A DNA stretch of 64,000 nt. Source: Anaspis maculata. Taxonomy: Eukaryota > Arthropoda > Insecta > Coleoptera > Scraptiidae. The stretch lies in contig OX421965.1 in the NCBI GenBank assembly GCA_949128115.1, forward strand, positions 57,530,012 to 57,594,011, in the 5' to 3' direction. A program made the translations under genes and the position numbers. Each line of letters starts with the position of its first letter. Position 1 is the first letter of the stretch. The notes below the pieces were generated by a model. The model worked only from the letters and a program-made list of their open reading frames with translations, was not told the DNA's origin and searched no databases. Positions 1-12,700 of this stretch are shown piece by piece.

Positions 1-54
1 TATTTTGCAAGAAACCCGATACCGCCACGACTTTTCGTTTTAAGAGTTCAACTA

Positions 55-84
55 CAAGACGGACGGACGGACGGATGGACGGAC
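55..84. repeat. GACG-rich tetranucleotide tract
   Basis: Five tandem GACG-type units with one GATG variant. A similar CAGACAGACAGACGGACGGACG tract occurs near 15523-15545 followed by comparable CGCGACGAAA-type sequence, so both may be ends of one repeat family. Confidence 0.6.
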
Positions 85-361
85 TTCAAAGCGCGGCTAA
101 TAGTGGATTTTCTACGAAAAATGCGCTAAAAACACAAAACATAGGTCTATCGATTCTGTGGAAGAGGCCATTGTTGGTGTGAGAGCGTTATTTAATGCAG
201 TTTTTTTTCGCGGGTTTTTTTGCTCTTTTTTTAGTAGGGATACCGTGTCAAAATACCGCTTGACCCTCCAATGCCAGCTTCTAACCATATCGTTTCCATT
301 TAGTCTAGCCATACTGATTGAATTCTAAAAGTGCAACGTGCAATAAAAATAAATGGAATGA

Positions 362-675
362 TGGCTACGTTTACACCGGTGAACTAAAACTGGACTGACC
401 CAAGCACTGACCCGAATTCCACCTAAAGTAATTCTTTTCTTCCAGCGTTTTCACCGGCAGACTAACGCGGCCGACCTATTTTAAAATATGAACTTAAGCA
501 AAATAAATCTAAAAACTAAATTCACTTCAGTCCACGGCTAATCGGAGACCTGACCCAAGCTACTTGGTCCTAATTTGGTCCTTGTCTGCGATCGTTTACA
601 CCACGTGGACTAAATTTATTTGGGTCGAATTTAGTGCTTAGGTCGCGGACCAAAGCCACGGTGTAAACGTAGCCA
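362..675. mobile_element. Short inverted-repeat element (MITE), 314 bp
   Basis: Near-perfect terminal inverted repeats TGGCTACGTTTACACCG at the left and its complement at the right end, flanked by the direct repeat ATGA (358-361 and 676-679). It contains only internal direct/inverted TTTGGTCC-type words and no coding sequence. It lies downstream of the last CEP97 exon seen. The superfamily is not assigned. Confidence 0.7.
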
Positions 676-731
676 ATGACTTGAACGTGAATGAGGCCCG
701 TATGAGTACCTTTCAAATTCACTATACTCAC

Positions 732-3700
732 TGTATATACTGCCCGGCTCTTTGAGTTTGTAACGTTCGGAATATTTCCTGCACGTCCTTATTTCTGTTC
801 CTGGTGTGGTAACCCCGCCACATTTTCTGAATAAACACGGCCGCCTGTTCGACTTTATCTTCGGCGCTGCTGCTGCTGGTAATCTCGGAGTCTTTCTGCA
901 AGCGTTTTTCTTCCGCCCTCATTTGGATCATTTGCAACTTCGACGCGCACATTTCCATCTCGTCGTCGCTGCTCTTCGGCGATTTTCTCAGTATCGAAGC
1001 TTTATTGCAGTTTTCTTGTTGGTGTTTACTAGCGAAAATACAAAACAAACTCATATACCGTGTGTTTTTTTAAAACTGCACCAGCCCATAACTTTCTTTC
1101 TATGGGATAGATAGATTTGAAATGTTTATGGGGTATTTGAGAGCACTTTTGCTATTTTTGCGTTGATCACGAAGCAACACTCACTTCCGGAAGTAACCGG
1201 AAGTGACATCAACTTTTGATTTTCAAATAGAACACCTGTATATATTTTTTTATATCCGGATAGAGATTTTTTCTTGACACAGTGGTGGTCTTGAAAATTC
1301 TCGATGATGAAAAATGACGATTTTATAGCGGACTGAATATAACTGAATTATTATTACCGTTATTACCAAAGGTGGCTGCGACCACAAATAAAAATCTGAA
1401 GTTAGAAGTTTGTCAATTGTTTATGTCAAAAAGCGTTGCTGGGTTGAAATCGACACAAATAATTAACAAAATTCCAACTTCAGATTTTTATTTTTGGTCA
1501 CAGCCACCTCGGTAATAATAATTACAATTTAATGGATTTAATAATAATCGATTTCAACCGGCAACGCTTCTCAACATGAACAGCTGTCTAACTTCAGGTT
1601 TTTATTTGTGGTCGCAGCCACCTTTGGTACTAATAATTTACTTAATTTCAATTCGCTATAAAATCGTCATTTTTCATAATAGAAAATTTTCAAAACCATC
1701 ACTGTGTTGATAAAAAAAATCTCTATCCAAATATCGAAAAATTTACAGGGTGTTCCGTTTGAAAATCAAAAATTGATGTCACTTCCGGAAATGAGGGTCA
1801 GCTTCATGATGAATGCAAAAAATAGCAAAAGTATTCCTAAATATGCCATGAAAATTTCAAATCAATATATCCCATGGGTAAAAGTTATGGGCTGGTGCGG
1901 TTTTCGAAAAACACACTGTATGTGTCGGCCAAGAGCCCCTAGTCTCAGAACAGGCTCCGACATCACCCGGCCACCCGTCGAAGAATAAACTGCACGGGCT
2001 GTTACTGCGAAAAAAATAAGGCCCAAGGGTTGTAATAATAATCACAAAACCTCTTATTACCCACGCTCCACAGACCTGAAAGCGTGCAAAATACTTCTAA
2101 ACTCACTTAGAATTGGTAACAGTCGCCTTCCGTGATCTGGCCGGGGACGGCGAACCGCTCTTCCTTCCGCCGTCGACTGCGGTGCCAGATATTCTGTTCC
2201 TTGCCATCAGCGTTCTTGGCAACTTTGGTGAGAGTATCGACGGTGACGATTTAGGTTTGACGTTATTAGAAGTTTGAATTGCTGAAGGTATGACGGTGGG
2301 TTTGCTGCTGGCAGCACTGGCACCAACTATGGGTGACGGGCGATAATCAGGGCTCATGAGAGACTCTGGCACGGGCACCATTTTGGATAAGGCTTGAAGT
2401 GGGCTGTTTACTGGCTCAGCGTCTGAACAACCGCAAAGTATGAAATAATAAACGAATTTTCGCGGAACATGCAGTATTTTTTATACGTTCAGCTGAGCTG
2501 TGATTCGCAGAGACGTGTTACCGTCGTTTATAGACACCAAAACCGCATGAGCTTCCTTCGATTTTCAAAAGTCGCCTTGACAACCAGGCAGCACCGACAC
2601 AAACTCGTCTCGCGCGGATCTCAAAACGGGGGCAGATAGTCAATTGAAGATAATCATATCAATTTCGGTACAATACGCAACTTTAAATGGTTGGGTTTTT
2701 TGAAATTTGGATTATCAAGAGTTTGATAGAGTTCCGCCGGAGAGTTCCTTGTATCGCCAATAATTCTTCAGGGCGCGTCTTTTCGACTAAAGTAGGCCAA
2801 AAGTTCGGTGCTTCCATTGCGACACTTTTTTTTTTAGCGTCGAATAATCGACCTTGCTTCTAGAAGTTTGATTAAATTTTCTCAGCTGTCAAATTTCATT
2901 GGGCCATGGACCCCTCAATTTCTTTGTTTTGATGAAAATTGAAATCACGTCGGAAACTTACGTAATTTTTTGATAAATGACGTCCCACAAAAGTTTTCCG
3001 CCCATTTGCAGTGGAAATTTGCGAAAAGTGCATTTCAAAAGTGGCCCGGGCGACATCGCATGTCGTCGTGATCGTGCATCATCGTGCCAAATATCGCCAG
3101 TGAAATCAACCGCAAAGTTTTGGTGATTTTTTTATAGTTCAGATTTGAAAAGTCAAGAGACAAAACCAGGTCAGTCGAAGCACAGTTCAGCTGGATGTTT
3201 TCAAGGGTGTGGTTATGGTTACACCCAAGACGTTCCCCGCCACTTCTCACGATTCTGTGGCGAAATACTCGGGTGAGAGTCACCTCGCGTGAGCGCATTC
3301 TGTAGCAATCCCTCATGTTTCAAGTAAAATGACTTACCGAGGCACTTTTCGGCCACCATCGACGTTTCCATGGACTTCGACGACACGCTTTGCCTCAATA
3401 TGGTGGGATCTAAACTCTGCGTCATGACCGAAGAACTATCCAAGCAACTGTTATTAGAACCATAACAGCTGGAACTCATTCGATCTGGCGATTTCACCTT
3501 ATTAATCCTTGCTGGAAAGAAAATTTGTCTAGCACTGATAATTTCTTTGTTTTGTTTGAAATCAAGTATGTTCTTACGATTCAATCTGGGGGACTGTTTG
3601 TGTCCATGTAAACGTTTTCTTGTCAACGGTGATGGATTCGGCGATTCTGAAAATCTGATATTATCGAACGTGCTCTGTACTTTGGACGAGAAATGTCACG

Positions 3701-6700
3701 AACCAAAAGATTGTTCCCTGAGTTGCTGTTGGTGATGTTGCGCTTTGCTCAGAATCAACCTCAACTTTCGATCCTCTTCAGTTTCTAACGCCTCGCCGGT
3801 CAGAGGACATACAGTGGCCAAGTACTGCACTAGTTCTCTCTGATCTCCGACCCTAAAATGTCGCCCCCGTCCTTGCGAGTACAGCCATTCAGCTCTGAGA
3901 CTGGAATCGAAAATATTTAATGTCAATAATTTTGGCGACAAAGACAAGAAAAATGTCAGCCGAACCTTTCAATAGCGTCAACAACAAAACCGTCGATTGT
4001 TTTTACGTTCAAGCACCAGTTAATCACGAATGGACGGTAGTCGAACCCTCTGATTTGGTTAATTAAGTAAACATAAAGAATAAAGCAAAATGATCAGGAA
4101 ATCACAAACACACAGGCATACAATAAAAAAGGATACATGGAATTGTTACTAATATTAACGCACGGGTTATTCGCCAGAGAAATACTGGTGAGGTCAACCA
4201 GATGAACAAGCTGTGAGATTTCATTCAAATCTTCGATGTTGTTACTGGCAAGCGTTAAGGTGGTTAAGCTCGTTGGTAAAAACCGTTCACTTTGTCTCAA
4301 GTGATTGATTTTGTTTTTGTGAAGGAAAAGCTCCTGGAAAAATCCTCGGTAAGTAGTAGCAATGACTTCAAAAGCAAATATCAGACGGTACCTTCAAGTT
4401 TTTGAGAAACGAAAGATCGTTGACGTGTGAGATGTTGTTTTCGGAAAGATCTAAATGTTCCAAATTGGTGTTAGTATTTAAATGTTCGATGGTCTGAAAA
4501 ATTCGATTTGTTAGTAAAGAAATGCTCTAACCTCGGGTTCCACCAAACTTTTATCAACGCGATAACTTTATCACTCTGATAGTAACTAAGCAACTGGTCA
4601 TCCTATTGGCTGGTGCATAGCAACTATCAGCGTGATAGATTTAATCTGCTCTTAAAATTTTGGTGGAACCCGAGGTAAGTGTAACAGTCTGGATGTTGAG
4701 TCGAATTTTAAGGGGCCTACCCTGCACTTTTCGTGAAAATCATGAACTAAAGATGGCGCTGTAGAAAGTCGTCACTACTAGCACCTTCAGCGATTTCTTA
4801 GGGAAATAAATAGAATTACCCGAATAACCTTGGTTTCAGCCAGATGTTCAAAAGTTCAACGAACAAAACAAAACCAGATAAATCAGGACACCTGTATATG
4901 GCTGGTGCTGACAGCTTCTTATCTTAGGGTTCAATTTCAAGTCCGGCTTGCAACCAACGCAAAGTTGCGCTGTAAAACGTTAAAAAATGTACAGAACTTT
5001 GAGCGAGTTGCAAGTCGGACTTGAAAATGAGCCCTTAGGCCTTGTAGCCTTAATCAAGTTCAACTTTCAACTTGATTATGTTGCCACATTGATTGAAATC
5101 CCTTCAGTACTTCTCGACTTATTGAACGTCAAAGTTTTGGCTTTGACGGCTTATAACTTTTGACAGATGACTCATAGCTTTTAAATGTTTAAATAGTTTT
5201 TTTGGTTACGCTCTCCAAAATGGTTAGTTTGCGAATTATTTTGAGTGCGCAAAATGCGTCTTTAGCGGACTAGTCCTTTAAAGGTAACTACGCAACACTT
5301 TAGAGGACTGAATTATTTGTTTATTGGAATATGCCATTCAACATCTTCATTCACAATATTCACACTATTTTCCTTTTTCCATTCGATGAATAAATCATAT
5401 TCTTGCTCATATTGTGTGTAAAACTTTGCTGGTAGGTAGTCCGGATGCTAAGGTCAAAATTTAGGGGGCACCCTTCACTTTTATAACAAGCAATGCCACT
5501 TGGCATACCTGTTGCCAAGACCATGTTTGACCGATCAAGATCAGGAGCCAAAGTCGTAAGTGATACAGGGTGTCGTATAGAAAAAAAGTGAAAAATTCGT
5601 ATATTATTAACCGAACCAGATGGATTCACGTGAGTAGGCACATATATCCACAATATATTACGCATCAAGAAAAAGTCAACAGTTTTAAAAAATCTTGAGC
5701 GCTCCTGAAATATTCCGGAAAACTGAATTTTCTTCTTAATATTTTATTTCTCGGTGAATCAGTGAATTTTCAAGATATCGAAGTGCAACTTGGTAAGTTT
5801 ACGGCGAGTATTGTCATGAATCAAAAATGATCAGGAGCCAAATGCAGGGCTTGCTATTTCCAGAAGTAAGACAGTCAACTTTTTTTTCTTCGCGACCGCC
5901 ATCTTGAATCTCTGTTTCACTCAACAGTTAAAAAAGTGACAACCGAATGTGAGATAGTTGACATCCAGTCACCTCATTATGAAAAAGATAGCCCTGAAGC
6001 AAGGTAAGGGTCTCTTCATCGAGAAAACAGTGTTACTCAAGGTTTTCATGGTAATACGCATTTACAGCGCCTGTGATGGCTAATCAGAGATTTGAAAGAT
6101 CAGAGTGAGTTCTTTGTCACAATCCTACATTCATTTTGAGCTGAATTACCAAAATTCATGATGATGGGTTCAAAGATAAACTCTTGATGGCTTGTTGAAC
6201 AAAATATGTAGCGCTTTTCGGTGAGAAATGCAACAAAAATGGGGCTATCATTATCATGTTATCCCACACAAAGAGAAGGCTGTTGCAAAACCTGATACAA
6301 ATCAACGCTGAAATGTTTTGTGAGATTGAAGCCTATATTTTTGAGCCAATAAATTTTGGACACATGCGTCCGGTTGCCAGAGAGAAGACATGGAAGGCGT
6401 GCATGCAGAAAAAAATTCAAAATTCTTATTTACATATTTCATTCAGAAACCCACCAAAAGTTGATGACTAACAATATTACATCCATTTTGAGATTTGGTA
6501 CCAAAATTCATCATCATCGATCCAGAGACAAAATTTTGGTAGCCTCCTGAAAATAATACGTGGCTCAGAACTTGGAAAAAAACTCTCTGCATGCAAGTCT
6601 CTCATGTCTTCTCTCTAACAAAGGGACGCATGTGTCCAACATTTTATGGCTCGAGATTATAGGGTTGACTCTTCCAAAACATTTCAGCGTTCATTAGTTT

Positions 6701-9700
6701 CAGTTTTTGCAATAGCCTTCTCTTAGTAAGGGATGACATGATGATGATTGCTCGACTTTTTTTATTTTTTCACCAAAAAGCGCCACATATTTGGTTCAGC
6801 AAGCCACCAAAAATTTACCTTTGGACCGATCATCATGAATTTTGGTAATTCAGCTCAAAATGAATGTAGGATTGTGACAAAGAACTCACTCTGCTCTTTT
6901 GAATCTCTGATTAGCCATCACAGGCGCTGTGAATGCGTATTACCATGAGAACCTTGGGTAACACTGTTTTCTCGATGAAGAGACCCTTACCTTGCTTCAA
7001 GGCTATCTTTTTCAAAATGGGGTGACTGATATGTCAACTATCTCACATTCGGTTGTCACTTTTTTAACTTTAGAGTAAAACGGAGATTCAAGATGGCGGT
7101 CGCGAAGAAAAAAAAGTTCACTGTCTTATTTCTGGAAATAGCAGGCCTTGCATTTGGCTCCTGATCGTTTTTGATTCATGACTATACTGGCCATAGAACT
7201 ACCAAGATGCACTTTGATATCTTGAAAATTCACTGATTTACCGAGAAATAAAATATTCAAAAGAAAATTCAGTTTTCCCTGAATATTTCAGGAACCGCTC
7301 AAGATTTTCCAGAATCACTGACTCTTCCTTGATAGGTAATATATTGTGAATATATGTGCCTATTCACGTGAATCCATCTGGTTTGGTTAATGATATACGA
7401 ATTTTTTACTTTTTTTCTATACGACACCCTGCATACGACGCCTGCATTGCTTGCGACTTTGGCTCCTGATCTTAATCGGTCAAACATGGTCTCGGCAACA
7501 GGTATGCCAAGTGGCATTGCTTGTTATAAAAGTGAAGGGTATTATACCTTAACATCCGGACTATGGAAGAAAATCGAGGACAATGTTCTTTGCTTTTTCC
7601 GAAATATCCATTGGAACGTCATCCATTTTTTGTGTTCGATTTGAAAACTATAGTCGTAATAAAATACACTTCTCAAAACAATTACAGGATCAGTTGGTTT
7701 TTTTGGTTTTAATTTTTTGTTGAACAAAGAAGAGCGATATAACTTTCAGAATGTCTTTATTCAACTGTTTTACACTCAATTATGCAGCAATTTAACCACT
7801 GTCGTAGTGAAATTTCACAAAAAATCCATTAATGAACAAGAATGTAAGAAAAATATTACGAAAGGGAAAAAAATTGTTTGTGGCTGAACGAGGTTATGCT
7901 AAATTGTCTCAATATCGGAGTATTGCCACCCCCAGCTTGAATCACAGCCGCACATCGTCGCGGCATGCTCAAAATCAGGTTGCGGATATTTTCTTGGGGA
8001 ATATCTTGCCATTCCTCTAGTAGAGCAATTTCAAGTTCTTCGAGAGTTTGGGGAAGGTTTTGGCGGTTCCTGATTCGTCTTTTTAACTGATCCCACATGT
8101 GTTCGATCGGATTGAGATCCGGACTGCAAGCGGGCCGAGCCATTCTTCGTATGTTCTGCTCATTTAAGTAATCAGTGACAATTCTTGCGACGTGTGACGG
8201 GCATTGTCGTCCATTAAAAGAAATTCTTGACCTTCTGCATGAGCTAGAGGTACCACTTGTGTAGCTAGCACCTCATGGATGTAACGCTCTGCGTTTAATA
8301 AACCGTTACGAATGATAAGGAGGTCGGTTCGTCCTTCAATGAAAATGCCTCCCCAGATCATCATCGAACCACCACCAAATGCTACCATTTCAGTAACCGT
8401 GTCAGGGTGGAATCGTTCGCCAAGCCTTCTATACACTCTCACTCGTCCGTCGTTTGAATGCAAGGCCACTCTGGACTCATCAGTAAACAGAACTTTTCTC
8501 CATTGTGGTAGATTCCATCTTAAATGTTCTCTAGCAAACATGTTGCGTGCTACATGATGGTTTCTGGCTAATTTAGGCACTTTTGCGGGTCGTCTCGAGT
8601 TCAGGCCGACTTCTCGCAATCGATTTCGTACGGTCTGGTCCGAAATCTGCACCCCCGTGGCCCTTGACAGACCATTTCGTAGAGATCTTGCTGTACTTGT
8701 ACGATTTCTCAGTACTTGAAGGCGAAGATATTGGTCATTTCTGACTGATGTAGACCTTCGTCTACCTTGGCCTGGTCTTCTTGTGACAATTCCTGTCTCT
8801 AGGAAGCGGTTCCATAATCGTGATATCGCACTCTGGGTAACATTGCAGTCTCTTGCAACAGCGCGCTGCGAATGGCCCTCTTGTAACAAGGTAATGGCCC
8901 TTGTGGCTTCTATCGCTGTTAAGTATCTCATTTTGTGAATTCACACTTGTCAGACTGACAATCATGGCGCCATTTACTTTAGTTATAGAGACCAATGGAA
9001 AATATTGTTGATAAGAATAACACTCATTTTGCTCTTTGTCCATTATTGGATTTTTTTGTAAAATTGCATTACGATAGTGGTTAAATTTTTGCAAAATTTT
9101 GTTGTAAACAGTTGAATCAAGATATCCTGAAAGTTACATCGCTCTACTTTATTCAACAAAAAAATTAAAGTAAAATTCAACAAAAAAATTAAAGTAAAAA
9201 AACCAACTGATCCTCTAATTGTTTTGAGAAGTGTAGGTTGCCATAACACAACAATTCAGCCAGCGTGATTATAAGTAAAATTCATGTAAATTCCTGCTTG
9301 AACTACAACAGCTAATAGGTACCTACTGCTTGAAGGAGTTGAAGAGGGTTTGGAGAGCTTATACCAAAACATGTTGTATGCAACACGTACGCAAAATTAA
9401 TCTTTAGCGGACTCATCCGTCCTTGACAAGCGAATTCGTCGGCTAACGATTCATTTTGCGTACTTGTTACATAAAATACTATTTCAAAAGCTTCAAATAA
9501 ATATATTTCGTACTACTTATGTACCAAGTTTCATCAAAATCGGTGGAATTTTCCAAGGATTTGAAAAAAAAAAGTGAAAAAAAACGGACGTTCCTATTCA
9601 ATTATGTTGTGGTACACATGACTGTCGTTTCAGAACCAAAAGCTTATTTTCACATCTGCACACTACCAGACGCATGTTCACAAAGTTGTATTGCAATCGA

Positions 9701-12700
9701 TCCAGAAACCTCGGAAAAAAACGTGGGAGACGCCCCTTTTTTCCTGTTTTCCGAAAAAAATTGATTTCTTTCTATTCAAGTTGCACGCCTGATCTCGATC
9801 AGAACTGCACATGTCCCATCGAGTCCCTGGCGGGTATACCTGCTGCAAACCAAATTTGGTTGAAATCCGTTCGGTATTTCTCGAGTTATGTAACGTCAAA
9901 GCATGGCGTCAAAGTTTTTATTTTGACAGCTTATAACTTTTGACAGATAACATATGTCATAAATTTTATATGTTTTGATTAGTTTTCAAAGGGCTTCAAA
10001 ATAAGCTATCAAAAATCAAAATCGCTACGTCAAAATTTCCTGTCACTCTTTGACAGTGACATTTCTCGCTGACAGATCACGTTGAAAATCATATTTTCTT
10101 GTTTCTACCATACACTCTACGGGCATACTACATTTGGTCGAAATCGGTCAGACGGTTTAGAAATAAATGGGAGGATAAAAAAACTGACACACAGACTAAC
10201 TTACACACTAACAGACCGATCGACACAAAAAAAAATTTCTTCGACAGATATCGAAGTTTTCTGTCATGGAGTCAAAAAACCGAAAAAATTTATTTTTTGC
10301 GATTATCATCTTGCTTTTCAATTTTAGAAGAATTCGATAAAAAGTGAAAAAACGAGAAGAAATGTCGCAAAACTACTTTTCACGGATATCTGATGTGTTT
10401 TCCAATGACGAAAATATTGGGAATGGTGATCCCTTTGACGTCCCAATTTCTACGCCACTGATATTTTTGTAAGATAAAAATACATACAAAAATCTGTATT
10501 CAATTTTGAAGAAGAATAGTTCTTGGAGTTCTTTGATTGAAGGAACCCATTCATAAAATTTCAAAATTTTACATTTTACATCCTTGTAGCTTTCGAAAGA
10601 GACCTGGGCTGGGACTCCGTGTTGTCGCTATCGACAGTCGCTTCCAAGCGGTAGTCGCTAAGCATAGGGAATTTACTTGTACAGGGTGTTCACGATAAAA
10701 TTCACCCCCCCCTCTAGGAGATTCCCCTTCAAGATATTTTGAAAAACTATAAACTTTTTCTCAACTATTTTTCCCAGGGATCTTGAATCGATTGTCTAAA
10801 AGTTTCCAATTGGTACCGTATACAGGGTGTGACGTAACTTTTTTTTCAAATGCAACACCCTATATTTTATTACGTCATTTGATGAAGCCCTTCTTTCAAA
10901 GATTACAAAGATAATATATAACATTTATGATTTATTTTGACAAGGAAGATGTCAAAAAAATAATAAAATAGGTAGTCAAATTAATTTAAAGTTAAAAATT
11001 ACGCGACACTCTGTATTAGGAACAAATTGGACCATTTATCCATGCAGAGTTGAATTCTGGAGACAAAATGCTGCGAGAATAACTTTTTTTAAAGTGAACT
11101 GTAGAAACCAAAGCCATCTTGCCGCAAAAAAAAATTATTAGACTACCTATTTTATTATTTTTTCGACAACTTGTCAAAATAAATCATAAGTGTCATATAT
11201 ATTTGTAATCAGAAAAAAAGGCTCCACCAAATAACGGAATAAAATATAGGGTGTTGCATTTGAAATAAAAAAGTTACATATCACACCTGTATACGGTACC
11301 AATTAGAAACTAGTAGAGGATCGATTTGAGGTCCCTGGGAAAAATCGTGAAGGAAAAGTTTTTAGTTCTTCGAAATATCTTAAAAGAGAATCTACTGGAG
11401 GGGGGTGAATTTTATTGTGAACACCCTGTACCTTCTCAAGGTCAGGTAGAAAGCGACTGTTGACAACGAACACGGAGTCCCACCCCTGAATAGTAAATTT
11501 CTGTCAAGGAATAAGCCCACAGCGATTGATTCTGCAACGCCTTATTTTGACAATTTAACTCCGTCCTTAAAACGCATTTTTGATCGTCAGATCACGGATT
11601 TTCCCTTATTTTAATTTTGAGAGCAAGAAATTTGTCCTTTTGACTAGCAATGAGAAAAAAACGTATAGGTGCGTATTTCTTAGTTTGTCTTTGAGTATCT
11701 ACCATACAAAAAAAAGTAAACTATTTCTGGGACACTCGAGTATTGAAGAATCCTTGGAAGAAGAAGAACCTTGCGCTGTTCATACAATAGTGACCATAGA
11801 GATGACCCCGGAGATGACTGTGTTGAAGTGTACTAAGATCAAAAGTGGGATTCCACTCCTCTAATCAAATTGGTACCCACGCACCCAGCCTTTATGAAAA
11901 CAACAGGAAAAAATAAAACTTTAAATGGCTGTGCCAACTACATACGTGTTGTGCCATTCCCATTCCAGAGGCTCAAACACTTCAGAGAAGCCACACACTA
12001 ACTATGGAGTCTTATTTTTTAACAAATTGCCTGATTTTTCAAGGATTCAGTCTCCAGCTCATCTTAAAAAATTCATGAAAGATCTTTTGTTACAAAATGC
12101 GTTTTATTCTATAGAATTTCTTTTGAATTCACTACTCGAAAATATCATGTTATTTTTTATCTTCTTTTCTTATGACGGGTGTAAGTGTCTGTTATTTTAA
12201 GTGCCATTTTAACACGAATGAAGTATTATTATCATTATTACACACCCAATTCTGCAATGCAGATTGCGCACAATAATTGAGTATTGCCGAGTGGTTTTTC
12301 TGTACATAATGCTATTCTGTGGTTAAACTCTCATCAGAGCAACTGGGCCTGAATCAGCCAAAAGGCACCTTGTAACTATACAAGGGCACTTCTTATAAAA
12401 GTGCAGGGTATACCCACCCTTACACTAGACCAACATCCAGACTATTGTTACAACCCATAACCTTTATGCTGTTTCCTGCCAAGCAAAGCCATCTCAAGTT
12501 CACGAGATCCTTTAATCCTTCGATAGTGAGTATTCCATTGTAAGCGAGATTCAAAGTGTTCAACGAATAAAGCCTGCACACTCCATACATACGCAAGAGC
12601 TGGTTTTGTACAACTGACAGCTGCAAAAACACATCCAATTTTCATGAGATCATTTTCTCTCATTACAATTTAAAACAAAGTACCTTCTGCAGCCTGGTGA

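Larger units (their letters stand above)
4681..12452. mobile_element. Outer inverted termini bracketing the CEP97 8-kb intron
   Basis: The left segment 4681-4731 (GTAACAGTCTGGATGTTG... ending CCCTGCACTTTT) is repeated in inverted orientation at 12397-12452. Everything between is transposon-derived and includes the palindrome at 5447-7563, the Tc1 element at 7667-9233 and the foldback at 10682-11428. The right terminus lies about 9 bp inside the intron from the donor of the exon ending at 12462. Confidence 0.55.

Noticed and set aside
5360..5668. 102-codon minus-strand frame in the CEP97 intron
   Set aside because: Part lies in the palindrome arm and its mirror gives unrelated frames; no conserved motif.
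11580..11864. 94-codon plus-strand frame with an acidic stretch
   Set aside because: In a transposon-filled CEP97 intron, no recognisable domain; kept only as a note.
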